From assembly GCA_029983755.1 (NCBI GenBank), contig JASBYX010000011.1, positions 1 to 39,533 on the forward strand: DNA of 39,533 bases, read 5' to 3'. Below, one piece after another: positions 15,645 to 25,071 of this stretch. Both the position numbers and the translations under genes were made by a program. Numbering within the stretch: the stretch's first letter is position 1; each line of letters opens with the position of its first letter. The notes beneath the pieces were generated by a model. The model did not search any database. It saw only the letters and a list, made by a program, of their open reading frames with translations, and was not told the DNA's origin. The stretch is from Anaerovoracaceae bacterium. GTDB taxonomy: Bacteria > Bacillota > Clostridia > Peptostreptococcales > Anaerovoracaceae.

Positions 15645-16778
15645 CTATTTGAAAAACTCTTCAACTGAATTGACAACCTCAGCGATGTCTTCGTCCTCAA
15701 GATAAGGATGCATCGGCAAACTTAAAACAGTATCGCACAACTTCCTAGTCGTTTCTAAGTTGTCTATATATTCCATATCTCCTTTGAAGGCTAGTTGTGT
15801 GCTCATAGGCTTAGGATAATAAATCATAGAAGGAATATCCTTAGCTTTCAATGAAGCCTGCAGCTTGTCTCTAGTATCTTTATCTTTAAGTTTTAGTGTA
15901 TACTGTGCCCAGCTGGAGTAAAATCCTTCAGGAACATGGGGAGTTCCAACACCGTTAACCTTCTCAAGTAGTTCTGTATATCTTCCTGCAGCTTTATTGA
16001 CTGCCTTTAACTCATATTCTCTAAATGCATTTAACTTAACCTTAAGGACTGCTGCTTGAACTGTATCAAGTCTGGAATTTATGCCAATTCTCACATTATC
16101 ATATTTATTATCACCTTTACCATGAACTCTATATGATTTGATAATATCAGCCCATTCATCGTTATCTGTGAAGATAGCTCCCCCGTCACCATAGCAACCT
16201 AAAGGCTTAGCAGGAAAGAAAGATGTGGTTCCAATGGCTGAAAGGCCACAAGCGACTTTATCTTTAATCCTACCCCCAAACCCTTGAGCGCCATCTTCAA
16301 CAACCGTCAAGCCATATTTGTCAGCTATTTTGTTGATTGAAATAAAATCCGCTGGTAGGCCGAATAAATCTACAGCAATTATTGCTTTAGGCGTCAATTT
16401 TCCATCACTTATTACTTGCTCTATTCGATCCTCGAGTTTTTCCGGACTTAGATTGAAAGTCTTTTCGTCAACGTCAACAAATACAGGCGTGGCTCCCAGC
16501 AGAGATACGATCTCCCCTGATGCAAAGAATGTAAAGTCAGGTACGAAAACGGCATCGCCTTTTTTGAGATCAAGTGCCATACCTGTCAGCTGAAGTGCAT
16601 CAGTCCCGTTACCACAGGATATGCAGTGCTTAACTCCCACATAGTCAGCAAGCTCATCTTCAAGCTCTTTAACCTGAGTCCCCATAATAAAATTAGCGTC
16701 ATTCATTACCTTGATGACTTCTCTGTTCATGTCTTCTTTCAAATGCTGATATTGGTTTTTTAAATCTCTAAATTGCAT
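15645..16778 (-). CDS. DegT/DnrJ/EryC1 aminotransferase, WbpE-like
   Basis: A 377-residue PLP-dependent sugar aminotransferase. The PLP lysine is K191 in SFFPAKPLGCYGDGGA, almost the WbpE/WlbC signature, and D162 (VVEDGAQGFGG) binds the cofactor. WbpE converts UDP-3-keto-GlcNAcA to UDP-GlcNAc3NA using glutamate. The same operon carries WbpA-like and WbpB-like genes, which supports this role. It is the last gene of the polysaccharide operon, about 9 kb downstream of its presumed partners, and its stop codon lies 6 bp from the convergent regulator gene. Normal length. Confidence 0.88.
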   Translation of the reverse strand: MQFRDLKNQYQHLKEDMNREVIKVMNDANFIMGTQVKELEDELADYVGVKHCISCGNGTDALQLTGMALDLKKGDAVFVPDFTFFASGEIVSLLGATPVFVDVDEKTFNLSPEKLEDRIEQVISDGKLTPKAIIAVDLFGLPADFISINKIADKYGLTVVEDGAQGFGGRIKDKVACGLSAIGTTSFFPAKPLGCYGDGGAIFTDNDEWADIIKSYRVHGKGDNKYDNVRIGINSRLDTVQAAVLKVKLNAFREYELKAVNKAAGRYTELLEKVNGVGTPHVPEGFYSSWAQYTLKLKDKDTRDKLQASLKAKDIPSMIYYPKPMSTQLAFKGDMEYIDNLETTRKLCDTVLSLPMHPYLEDEDIAEVVNSVEEFFK

Positions 16779-16789
16779 AAATATCCCTC

Positions 16790-17947
16790 CTAAAGAATTC
16801 CTTCCTCGATTTCACATATCTTTCTGTCAAGTTCCTCTGCTGTATCAGCTGAAACAATGAAAAATGCCTCTCTGTCTCTACTGGATTTAACTTCTGATAC
16901 ATCTAATTTATTAATATACATTCTCTCCATTTTAGAAATAATATTTTTTGTAAGGTTGACATATTGATGAAAGGCAAAATATCTGATAGCGGAATGCCTT
17001 GACTGAAGAGATTTTGCTATAACCTCATATCCCAATGAACACAAAACTGCAGCATCCACCATATCGTAACCTGTCGAAAGCTCCACAAGATCTGTAGTAA
17101 TGTAATCACCACCCAGCCTTGCACCTACCTCTACTATTTTTGCCCCTCCATCAGTGACTTTAACCTCCACATGGGCTGGGCCTGTATGTATTTTCAAAGC
17201 CTTAACTGCATCAATGGAAATCCTTTTTATTTGATCTTTTATGTCTTCAGGTAACCTTGATGGTTGTGTATGCCCCATCTCCACAAAATGAGGTTCTCCC
17301 GTTGTGATTTTATCTGTAATCTGAATTATCTGCACTTCTTCATGGGACACCATTATCTCTACACTCACCTCAGGTCCAACCATAAATTCCTCAATGAGTA
17401 CAATCTCATCAGACGAATTTTCAGAAGCATATCTATATGCAGACTCCCACTCATCTGTTTGAGTCACAAGGGTAATCCCCCTGCTACCGGAGTTATCCGA
17501 TGGTTTCACTATAAATGGCTTGGAGAAGTGTTCGGCTCTTTTTGAAAACTCCTCAAAATTCCTAATTATTCGAAATTCGGGAATCGGTACATGCTCTTCC
17601 TTCAAAGCCTTCCTCATAGCAGCTTTATTTGTTGCTAAGTATGCACTCTCCGGAGAAATTGCGTGAAGTCCAAGTTCCTTTGCAACTTTTGCAATCACTG
17701 TCATCGGCCTATCACTACAGATAGTCATTATTCCGTCAACACTTTTTTCTTTGGCTAGTGACAAAATACCTTTGTAGTCCAAGGTGCTGATGTTGTAGAA
17801 ATGATCGGCATATTGTATTCCTGTAGCCTTTTCATCAAAATCAACCACATGGGTTATGATACCTCTTTTTTTAGCTGCAATTATGGCAGGCACCTGTAAT
17901 TCACTTGCCCCAAGTATTAAAACTGATTTATCTGAAAAATTCTCCAT
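16790..17947 (-). CDS. ATP-grasp ligase of the polysaccharide cluster
   Basis: A 385-residue ATP-grasp enzyme with a Rossmann-like start (SVLILGASELQVPAIIAAKKRG), the glycine-rich ATP loop (KPSDNSGSRGITLV, about residues 142-155), the EEFMVGPEVSVE motif and the metal-binding VEVGARLGGDYITTDL near residues 270-285. These match PurK/carbamoyl-phosphate-synthase-like carboxylate-amine ligases. Such enzymes join a carboxylate to an amine at the cost of ATP. In this operon a plausible substrate is the carboxyl of the uronic acid or an amino-acid decoration, but that is inference. The ATG overlaps the flippase gene by 20 bp, with GGGAGA upstream. Confidence 0.8.
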   Translation of the reverse strand: MENFSDKSVLILGASELQVPAIIAAKKRGIITHVVDFDEKATGIQYADHFYNISTLDYKGILSLAKEKSVDGIMTICSDRPMTVIAKVAKELGLHAISPESAYLATNKAAMRKALKEEHVPIPEFRIIRNFEEFSKRAEHFSKPFIVKPSDNSGSRGITLVTQTDEWESAYRYASENSSDEIVLIEEFMVGPEVSVEIMVSHEEVQIIQITDKITTGEPHFVEMGHTQPSRLPEDIKDQIKRISIDAVKALKIHTGPAHVEVKVTDGGAKIVEVGARLGGDYITTDLVELSTGYDMVDAAVLCSLGYEVIAKSLQSRHSAIRYFAFHQYVNLTKNIISKMERMYINKLDVSEVKSSRDREAFFIVSADTAEELDRKICEIEEGIL

Positions 17948-19346
17948 TTTTTATTCTCCCAATCAGATCGAATTTCTTTATATAAATAGCAACACATACT
18001 ACTAAAGCAATTAGGAAAAGACTCGTAATCAAGTAAGGAGTAAAGCCGTTCATGAAAGTATGTATTGCACAATTCACCAAAACAACTATATTTACAATTA
18101 GATAAATCTTCAGATCAAATTTGTGCCAAAGTTTCCTTGAAATCAGTGTCCTGCCCCAGAAGAACGCTATATACGAAAGGCCCGTGGCCATTGCAGCTCC
18201 GGCTCCGTTGAACACAGGAATTAACATGTAGTTCAGGGCAATGTTGCTGACTCCTGCAATTGAAGTTACAACTATATTGTATCCTGTTTTTCTCTTAAAT
18301 CCAATCCCAATACCTGTAGTTTCTGATAAGGTGTATAGCACCGGAAACAGAAGGAGGAATGGGAATATATTTATAGCATCCCTGAAGCTTGATCCAAGTA
18401 TTATTGCTACGACTTCTTTGAACAACAAAATACCAAGACAAACCGTTGTCATTAGAATCGCAACTATTTTGCTGACCATTTCGTATTGGCTTCCGGGTTT
18501 ATCTTCTTGATACCATCTATACGCTACAGGCGTCCAGTAGAGTGTAAAGCATGCCTGCAAAACACTTAGGACAGAAACTATTTTAAATGCTGCTGAATAT
18601 AAGCCTAGCTCATCATAAGTGCACATTGTCCTCAGCATGACCTTGTCCATCGATGTGAGAATCCATCCCACTGCAAAAGCCGGAACCAATGGTAATCCAA
18701 ACTTTAGCATTTGGTACTGCAGTCCCCTGTCAAGGAGCATCCTTTGAAATCTATACTTTCGTATCACAGCAAAATACAGAACTGTTCCTGTCAGAATCTC
18801 TCCCAATGCTGCAGCATACACAACGCTTCTGAAGGACTTTTCGTAACCCAAGAAGAGAATTACAGTCAGCACAAGCACTATTGCCTTAAGGATTATTGTA
18901 AAAAGTGAATACAGAAGGCCTTTTTCTTCCATTCTAATCTTTAAAAGTGCAAAGGTTTCGATTACCATAAATGGAAACAAAAGCGCTAAAGCAAAAACAG
19001 CCATTTTCTCATTGTTGTTTCCAAACAATATATGGCTGACTTTATCCGACAGTATTACTGACCCAATTCCAACCAGCAGGGATAGAGACATTGGAACAAT
19101 CATTGCGTTTAAGAGGAGTTTCTGTAAGTTATCTTTCATCAAATTAAACTCCCTTACAAATGACTGATCCATCCCAAGATAGATTACAGTAGAAACTGTG
19201 CTTTGGGCCAAGATAAACATGCTGGCTTTTCCATACTCATCAGGACTTATAAAATGGGTGATAATAGGAACTGTCAGAAAGCTCAGTATTGCTCCCACCA
19301 TCGGGCCCAAGGAAAAACTTCCTATACTTTTAAAAAATTTCGTCAT
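17928..19346 (-). CDS. Oligosaccharide flippase (Wzx/MATE-like)
   Basis: A 472-residue polytopic protein with about 12-14 transmembrane helices and the family start (KSIGSFSLGPMVGAILSFLTVPIITHFISPDEYG). It matches the polysaccharide-biosynthesis/Wzx flippases that move undecaprenyl-pyrophosphate-linked repeat units to the outer face of the membrane. I chose the ATG at 19346, preceded by GAGG, over an in-frame TTG one codon earlier. It overlaps the end of the upstream glycosyltransferase gene by 17 bp and the ATP-grasp gene at its end, a sign of tight translational coupling. Together with the Wzy-like gene it points to a Wzx/Wzy-dependent pathway. Confidence 0.9.
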   Translation of the reverse strand: MTKFFKSIGSFSLGPMVGAILSFLTVPIITHFISPDEYGKASMFILAQSTVSTVIYLGMDQSFVREFNLMKDNLQKLLLNAMIVPMSLSLLVGIGSVILSDKVSHILFGNNNEKMAVFALALLFPFMVIETFALLKIRMEEKGLLYSLFTIILKAIVLVLTVILFLGYEKSFRSVVYAAALGEILTGTVLYFAVIRKYRFQRMLLDRGLQYQMLKFGLPLVPAFAVGWILTSMDKVMLRTMCTYDELGLYSAAFKIVSVLSVLQACFTLYWTPVAYRWYQEDKPGSQYEMVSKIVAILMTTVCLGILLFKEVVAIILGSSFRDAINIFPFLLLFPVLYTLSETTGIGIGFKRKTGYNIVVTSIAGVSNIALNYMLIPVFNGAGAAMATGLSYIAFFWGRTLISRKLWHKFDLKIYLIVNIVVLVNCAIHTFMNGFTPYLITSLFLIALVVCVAIYIKKFDLIGRIKNGEFFR

Positions 19347-20460
19347 CAAACATCCTCATCCATTTTCGTTCCACCGCTTCCCATGAGTATTCATTATATA
19401 GTATTTCTCTGTTTTTTTCTCTATCTATCTTAATTATACCATCAAGGGTGAGTTTGAGTTTTGTAGTCAAATCTTCAAAATCTGTGTATTTAACGTAGTC
19501 AACACCGTCTTTATCAAACTTATCATATCTTATCCATGTTGGATTAAGAAGGACAGATCTGGAATAAACGGCCTCTCTTATGGATCCTGAAAGACCGTCA
19601 CTGGTTTGTGCATGCAAAAATATATCTGTAGCTATTCTCATAACAGCAATTTCTTTGAGATCAAGCATCTCCTCTAAAATTAGGTAATCTAATCCGGAGT
19701 TTTTTAACTTTTCTTCTATCTGTTCTTTGTATCCCTTTTCAGTATTATAACCAATATGAATTAGTAGTTGTAATTTAGACTTATAATTCCTTGGCAGATT
19801 AGCAATAGCACCTATCGCTTCCAGATGCTGTTGTTCTCTACGTCCATTATACCCTACAGCAATTATAGTTTTGGACGAATCTAAACCAATTTCTTTTTTT
19901 GCATCACCCTTAGACATCTTGCAGTCACGTATATATGTTAATGCCGGGCCACCAAAGCCAACATAGGTGCATTTAGAATCAAATCGATTCCCATAGAATT
20001 CTCTAAGCTTATCATGCATATGCAAAGTACCAATATTTATCCATCTTGAAATCTTCAGTATTCTTTTAAGATGTTTTGCGCCTTTAGCACCTATTTGCAA
20101 AATATCTGATCCCCAGAATGTGACAATAATTCTTGTATTAGATGATTTGAATACATTATAAATTATGTCCGCCTGCCATGAATGGGGTGGACCTTGAATA
20201 TCTATAATATCTAAATCAGATCCATGAACATCAAAAAAATTCTTAAAAACCCTATAGTACTTAAACATCCTTGTAAATTTTCCATTGGATTTCAAATCAA
20301 CAAGGTTAACATTAATATATTTATAGAATATTTCGTCGTCTGGGCTGAGCTTATTATAACAGGTCACCCACACGGAATTTCCTTGTTTTATATGTATGTT
20401 TTTAATATATTCTTTTGTCCAAACCGAGCTTGCATTTCCAATAACAAGAACTTTTTTCAC
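19330..20460 (-). CDS. Glycosyltransferase, GT4-like
   Basis: A 376-residue cytoplasmic glycosyltransferase with a two-domain GT-B layout. The N-terminal Rossmann-like start (KKVLVIGNASSVWTKEYIKN), FWGSDIL (about residue 117), and the C-terminal nucleotide-sugar region with SDGLSGSIREAVYSRSVLLNP (about 305-325) fit GT4-type retaining enzymes. The E in SIREA is the expected E of the E-x7-E motif, though the second glutamate is not obvious. Donor and acceptor are unknown. It overlaps the flippase gene and follows the SDR gene after 10 bp. Confidence 0.75.
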   Translation of the reverse strand: MKKVLVIGNASSVWTKEYIKNIHIKQGNSVWVTCYNKLSPDDEIFYKYINVNLVDLKSNGKFTRMFKYYRVFKNFFDVHGSDLDIIDIQGPPHSWQADIIYNVFKSSNTRIIVTFWGSDILQIGAKGAKHLKRILKISRWINIGTLHMHDKLREFYGNRFDSKCTYVGFGGPALTYIRDCKMSKGDAKKEIGLDSSKTIIAVGYNGRREQQHLEAIGAIANLPRNYKSKLQLLIHIGYNTEKGYKEQIEEKLKNSGLDYLILEEMLDLKEIAVMRIATDIFLHAQTSDGLSGSIREAVYSRSVLLNPTWIRYDKFDKDGVDYVKYTDFEDLTTKLKLTLDGIIKIDREKNREILYNEYSWEAVERKWMRMFDDEIF

Positions 20461-20470
20461 TTACGTCCTC

Positions 20471-21487
20471 CTAAAGTTTAGGATAGTTAAATAGATCCAA
20501 ATATTTATCCTCGTCCATGTCCTTCTTGAAGTCTTCCATCATGCTTTTGAAGGTTTTATATTTGGGATCGTATCCAAAGTCTCGTTTTGCCTTATCTATA
20601 GAAAACTCATATGAAGGTCCATCATTTTTTATATCAGGATTATAAGAGATCTTAGACTTAGTCTCTTCATTCTTTGCAAAAACATCAACGATAACTTTTG
20701 CTTGTTCATCTAAAGTTACCGGATTTCCGCTAGTCATATTATATAGTCCTTCAGCCTTTTCATTGTCCATTGCCTTGCAAAACGCAGTAGCTACATCCTT
20801 AACATAGGCAACATCTCTCGACAAATTTTTATCCCCAAAGATAGTTATGTCCTCTCCTCGGCTGGCCTTCTCCATAAAAATCTGTATTCCTGACTTTTTC
20901 AATTCACCATTTACTCGGAGACTTCCGTGAGGACCGACACCATAGACGGTGGGTAATCTGAACCATAGATTCTTCATGCCATGTTGCTGATTATAGTACT
21001 CCATCACATCGCTGGCAGCATTTTTTGAAAATGCGTATACTGCGTGATCTCCGTGATAAAAATAATTTCTAGGCTCTTCCTCGGTAATTACATGTCCTTT
21101 TCCTAATGATGCAGCCACATCCGTATATGATACAGTAGAAATCAGTCGCTTAATATTATTCTTCCTACAGTACTCAAGCGTATTCACGGTTCCCAAAGTG
21201 TTTATCACAAAATAGTCCGCTGCATTTTCTTCATCTACCAAATTTGCTGTTGCGTTTGCCGGAAGCAATGCAGCAAGGAGTATTACGCCTTTTACTTCTT
21301 TTGTTGGCAAATTATTAAAATCATCAGGATTAGTTAAATCTAAATTATAGTACTTAACACCTTTAGACTCATAATAATCTCTGAATTTATCATTTCTACC
21401 GGTAACTGCTACTTCTTCACCTTTTTTTAAGAAGGCATCTACAGTATGAACCGCCAAAAAGCTTGTTGCTCCTATTATCAAAATCAT
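20471..21487 (-). CDS. NAD(P)-dependent epimerase/dehydratase (SDR)
   Basis: A 338-residue extended SDR protein. The N-terminal dinucleotide-binding motif is IIGATSFLAVHTV (residues 4-16), slightly atypical because the GxxGxxG pattern has A/L in place of the later glycines. The catalytic pair is Y151 and K155 (YAFSK), with a serine/threonine in ISTVSYTD upstream. RLPTVYGVG and the substrate-binding C-terminus (GDKNLSRDVAYVKDVA) are typical of nucleotide-sugar epimerases and reductases. It probably makes or modifies one sugar nucleotide of the repeat unit; which one cannot be read. It follows the polymerase gene after 11 bp. Confidence 0.8.
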   Translation of the reverse strand: MILIIGATSFLAVHTVDAFLKKGEEVAVTGRNDKFRDYYESKGVKYYNLDLTNPDDFNNLPTKEVKGVILLAALLPANATANLVDEENAADYFVINTLGTVNTLEYCRKNNIKRLISTVSYTDVAASLGKGHVITEEEPRNYFYHGDHAVYAFSKNAASDVMEYYNQQHGMKNLWFRLPTVYGVGPHGSLRVNGELKKSGIQIFMEKASRGEDITIFGDKNLSRDVAYVKDVATAFCKAMDNEKAEGLYNMTSGNPVTLDEQAKVIVDVFAKNEETKSKISYNPDIKNDGPSYEFSIDKAKRDFGYDPKYKTFKSMMEDFKKDMDEDKYLDLFNYPKL

Positions 21488-21498
21488 AATAAAATCTC

Positions 21499-22860
21499 CT
21501 ATTCTTTTTTAACTGTGAATTCAAATAACAAAAGCCAAAATAAGGTTGCTGTACAATATGTGTACAACATATAGCCACCTGATGTTAAAGATACTACGAA
21601 AAATCCTATCGAAGCTACTGTTGCATAAATCTTTTCAGGCTCAAATAACCTACCCTTCCAGTGATAGAAGAAATCAATGAAGCTATCCTTTATCACAAGA
21701 AGCATTAGAATTATCATAGATAAGCCTGCTATGATACCTGCTGAGTAAGCCATCTGCAAGTATACATTGTGTGCATTTGTACTCTTATATACCCTTCCCT
21801 TAAACGCTATATCTTTTCCCTCCTGAGGATGTCCTATGACACTTAAATCTGTATAAAAATCATTCCATATCGTTATCCTGCCTGATGTGAATGTATCTTT
21901 ATTCTGTTTTTCTATTCCCTTGCCAAACCTGGACTCCGATAACTCTACTATTTTTTTCGTCGTTAAATCTGTATCTTCTGAATATACGGCTTTAATCTGC
22001 ATGTTAGGTATAGCTTTGGCTATATCTTTTTTAACTGTGGTCATAGTGTAGTAAAAAGTAACAGTCATCAATAATGATGATAGACAAATAAGTAGTAGTA
22101 GTGATAAGAACTTTTTCCAAAAGTCTATTTGCTTTTTACTTTTTCTTATATAAACAGGTATCAAGGTAACTAAGGTGAATGTAACCTCTCCTAAAATTGC
22201 CAATAAAGAAGTCCTTGATTGGGCAAAAAAACACATGGCAATTGCAATTGACATACAAACTATTTCAAAGAAATATCTTTTTCCATTGAAACTTTTTCTG
22301 TAAATCATGTATAAGGACGATGCAACGACAATGCTCATGTAAACCCCAACAGTATTTGGATTTCTCACAAAGGCAGCATATTGATCAACCGATAAACCGG
22401 GCCCGAACAAAATAGCAATAATTGTAAATATCACAAATGACGTTAGGACTCCATTTGCAACATGTTTTAGCAATGAGCTTCTATCTCCCTTGCTGAATAT
22501 AAGATGAAATCCCGGTACTACAAAGATAAACACAATTCCTATAGCCATATACCCTACAACTCTGAAATACAAACCATTCCCTAGGAAGGAGATTCCTATG
22601 ATTAACATAATGACAAAATACAATCTGTTGAGTTTAAATTTGCTTTTCGTATCCGCCTGTGGTACAAAAATAAGCATAAGTAAGGTTAATAAAACTCCAA
22701 CTGATACTGTTATCTTGAAGGAGTTAGGCCCTATAAATAACTGATTTATCCAACTAATACTGAACAAGATTACAGAAATTATATAGAATAAGGTGTAACA
22801 ATACTTTTCAGGTATTTTCCTTGAAATCAAGCCTGTATACTTTTCTATAGAACTGTTCAT
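21499..22860 (-). CDS. O-antigen polymerase/ligase-like membrane protein (Wzy)
   Basis: A 453-residue membrane protein with about ten to twelve hydrophobic helices. It has a large extracytoplasmic loop near residues 280-345, flanked by FAQSRTSLLAILGE (about 212-225) and the STNAHNVYLQMAYSAGI motif (about 360-376). The NAHNxYLQ motif is common in the Wzy_C/WaaL O-antigen polymerase-ligase family. The likely role is linking repeat units at the outer face of the membrane, downstream of the Wzx-like flippase encoded in the same operon. The predicted loop is charged and carries the GRxTxW stretch typical of the family. Family identity is inferred from topology and these motifs. Confidence 0.82.
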   Translation of the reverse strand: MNSSIEKYTGLISRKIPEKYCYTLFYIISVILFSISWINQLFIGPNSFKITVSVGVLLTLLMLIFVPQADTKSKFKLNRLYFVIMLIIGISFLGNGLYFRVVGYMAIGIVFIFVVPGFHLIFSKGDRSSLLKHVANGVLTSFVIFTIIAILFGPGLSVDQYAAFVRNPNTVGVYMSIVVASSLYMIYRKSFNGKRYFFEIVCMSIAIAMCFFAQSRTSLLAILGEVTFTLVTLIPVYIRKSKKQIDFWKKFLSLLLLICLSSLLMTVTFYYTMTTVKKDIAKAIPNMQIKAVYSEDTDLTTKKIVELSESRFGKGIEKQNKDTFTSGRITIWNDFYTDLSVIGHPQEGKDIAFKGRVYKSTNAHNVYLQMAYSAGIIAGLSMIILMLLVIKDSFIDFFYHWKGRLFEPEKIYATVASIGFFVVSLTSGGYMLYTYCTATLFWLLLFEFTVKKE

Positions 22861-22874
22861 AAATTCAACTTCTC

Positions 22875-23996
22875 CTATGTTATATTTGTAATCTTCCTGT
22901 ACAAAACTGCAATCTTATCAACTTCTTTTTCCCAGTTATATTTTTCCTCAATAGCCCGCCTTCCTTCTCTGCCATATTCCTTAGCAGCTTCCGGATTTTT
23001 CAATAAAAAATCTATTGCCTCAGCTATCTTTTCAGGGTCTGTCGGATCTACAGTTAAAGCAAAGTTATATTCTTTTATTGCTTCTTTAGCCGAGGGTAAA
23101 TATGATAAAATTACCGGCATGCTCATGGACATAAATTCATAAACCTTAGTTGGCAGGTTCCCTGCTTTAACATATTGACCAACAGGAAGAATAGTTGAAA
23201 TTCCTATTTTGGAATCCATGTAATAGGAAAGTACCTTGTCCATGGTGCAGTATCCAACATAATCAACATCCCTAAGAAGACCTTGTCCACATAAACTATT
23301 CTTATAATCATCATCGGAAAAAATGCCTCCCATGAGGAGCGAACATTTCGCTATTTTTCTTCCTCTCAATAATTCAGTTATACCCCTTTCAGGTGTTAGA
23401 CTTCCTATAGTGCAAATGTCATAATGTCTATCATAAGAATTATATTCTATTCTAGGCTTATCTGATAAAATGGGATAATTATCAACAAAAACAGTTTCTC
23501 TACTCCTGCCTTCGAACCAGTTTTTCCCATCATATAAACATGGAACAATAACCGCATCTATCTGATTTGAAACTCTAGTTTCTTTTCTATAGTATAAATC
23601 AGAAATAAGATTCCTTAGAAAACCTGGAATATACTTTTTAATCTTAATCTGTTCACTTGTTATCTCGTGGCTGTCAAAAACCACACATTTGCCCATTTTT
23701 TTTAATTTTAGGCCAACGTTTAAAAGCTCAGGATCGTGAAAATGATATATATCCGCATTAATATCGATTGCAATTTTCAATGCTTTTTTCGTAAAAAACA
23801 TCATTCTTTTAAATCGGCTTAAAGGCTTTTCCCCTAGTCCCACAACTTGAACATTTTTCTCTTTTCTAGAGGGACCGGGTGCTATCAGAAAAACATCAAA
23901 ATCCTTTTCTTTAGCCAAAAAAACACATTCTTTTTGAAAAATTCTAGTGTCATCGCTATCGTGAGCAGTTGTAATGTGACAAACTTTTATTGACAT
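22875..23996 (-). CDS. Glycosyltransferase family 4
   Basis: A 373-residue GT-B glycosyltransferase. The start (KVCHITTAHDSDDTRIFQKE) with HFHDPELL near residue 85 and FDSHE is typical of one GT4 group in capsule clusters. The C-terminal donor-binding domain has GSLTPERGITELL (about residue 197), then YEFMSMSMPVILS (about 288-300). Donor and linkage are unknown. It lies directly between the Wzy gene and the oxidoreductase gene, whose stop codon is immediately adjacent to its ATG. Confidence 0.85.
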   Translation of the reverse strand: MSIKVCHITTAHDSDDTRIFQKECVFLAKEKDFDVFLIAPGPSRKEKNVQVVGLGEKPLSRFKRMMFFTKKALKIAIDINADIYHFHDPELLNVGLKLKKMGKCVVFDSHEITSEQIKIKKYIPGFLRNLISDLYYRKETRVSNQIDAVIVPCLYDGKNWFEGRSRETVFVDNYPILSDKPRIEYNSYDRHYDICTIGSLTPERGITELLRGRKIAKCSLLMGGIFSDDDYKNSLCGQGLLRDVDYVGYCTMDKVLSYYMDSKIGISTILPVGQYVKAGNLPTKVYEFMSMSMPVILSYLPSAKEAIKEYNFALTVDPTDPEKIAEAIDFLLKNPEAAKEYGREGRRAIEEKYNWEKEVDKIAVLYRKITNIT

Positions 23997-25070
23997 TTAG
24001 AATTCGCCCTTCATATCTGTGCTGGCAAAATTGGTAAGTGGAAATTTAACAGGCTCCCCTGTCTTCTGGCTCTTATATATCGAGAGAACCAATTCAAGAG
24101 CATTTCGCCCTGCATATGCATCTACATAAGGCTTTCTGTCATTTTTTATCGCATCAATGACGTCTGCAAACAAGGAGGTGTGGCCGTTTCCATACACGTT
24201 GCTGGTTTCTTCTTGAAGACCCTTGTTCTTATGGTCATCCTCAGTCTCGTCTGCGAAATTCCACACATCGATATTATTAGTAGATGTTCCCCCAATTTTT
24301 ACGGTTCCATTTTCCCCGAAAATGTATAGGGTTTCTTCAAGGTTTTTAGGGTAAACATTAGTCGTTCCCTCTATTGTACCAATAGCGCCGTTCTTAAACT
24401 TGACTACGGCCATCCCCAGATCCTCTGCTTCAAGGTAATCGTGAAACTGCTGTCTGGTAGCACCATAAACCTCTCCTATCTCGTCTCCCATCATCCATCT
24501 TAGAAGATCAATCCCATGTATACACTGATTCATGAGCGCACCACCATCTTGAGCCCATGTTCCCCTCCAAGATGCCTGGTCGTAATATCCGTGATCTCTG
24601 TTCCATCTAACATGAATAGAGCCGTGGGACAGTTTTCCAAACCTGCCATCTTCCACAGCTTTTCTGAGTTCCTGTATAGCGACATTAAATCTATTCTGGT
24701 GGCATGCAGAAACCTTAACACCCTTTTCTTCAGAAGCATCTATAATTCGGTTAGCATCCTCAATGCTCATAGCCATAGGCTTCTCAATTATTAAATTGAC
24801 ACCGTTTTCTATACAAAACAGTGCTATCTCCGCATGGTTTCCGCTTTCAGTGGCTATGCTCACAAGTTCAGGCTTTTCTTCCTTTACCATTTCTTTGTAA
24901 TCAGCGTATCTTTTTATACTTTTATCTCCTTCAAGCCCATGCTTTTCAAGGAGTTTTTCCATTTTATCAGAAACGATATCGCATACAGCTACAATTTCAA
25001 GATCGTTATTTAACGCAGCCTTCATGTGATTTGTTGCAATCCTACCACAACCTATAAGAGCATACTTCAT
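23997..25070 (-). CDS. Gfo/Idh/MocA oxidoreductase, WbpB-like
   Basis: A 357-residue NAD(P)-dependent oxidoreductase. The Rossmann start is ALIGCGRIATNH (residues 4-15), the catalytic EKP motif is E96-K97-P98, and the second-domain signature GGALMNQCIHGIDLLRWMMG gives H185 and D188. These are close to WbpB/WlbA, which oxidise UDP-GlcNAcA at C3 before WbpE transamination. The presence of WbpA-like, WbpE-like and acyltransferase genes in the same operon supports this. The ATG comes 1 nt after the stop of the acyltransferase gene, and the ribosome binding site AAAGGAG lies inside that gene. Confidence 0.87.
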   Translation of the reverse strand: MKYALIGCGRIATNHMKAALNNDLEIVAVCDIVSDKMEKLLEKHGLEGDKSIKRYADYKEMVKEEKPELVSIATESGNHAEIALFCIENGVNLIIEKPMAMSIEDANRIIDASEEKGVKVSACHQNRFNVAIQELRKAVEDGRFGKLSHGSIHVRWNRDHGYYDQASWRGTWAQDGGALMNQCIHGIDLLRWMMGDEIGEVYGATRQQFHDYLEAEDLGMAVVKFKNGAIGTIEGTTNVYPKNLEETLYIFGENGTVKIGGTSTNNIDVWNFADETEDDHKNKGLQEETSNVYGNGHTSLFADVIDAIKNDRKPYVDAYAGRNALELVLSIYKSQKTGEPVKFPLTNFASTDMKGEF

Positions 25071-25071
25071 C

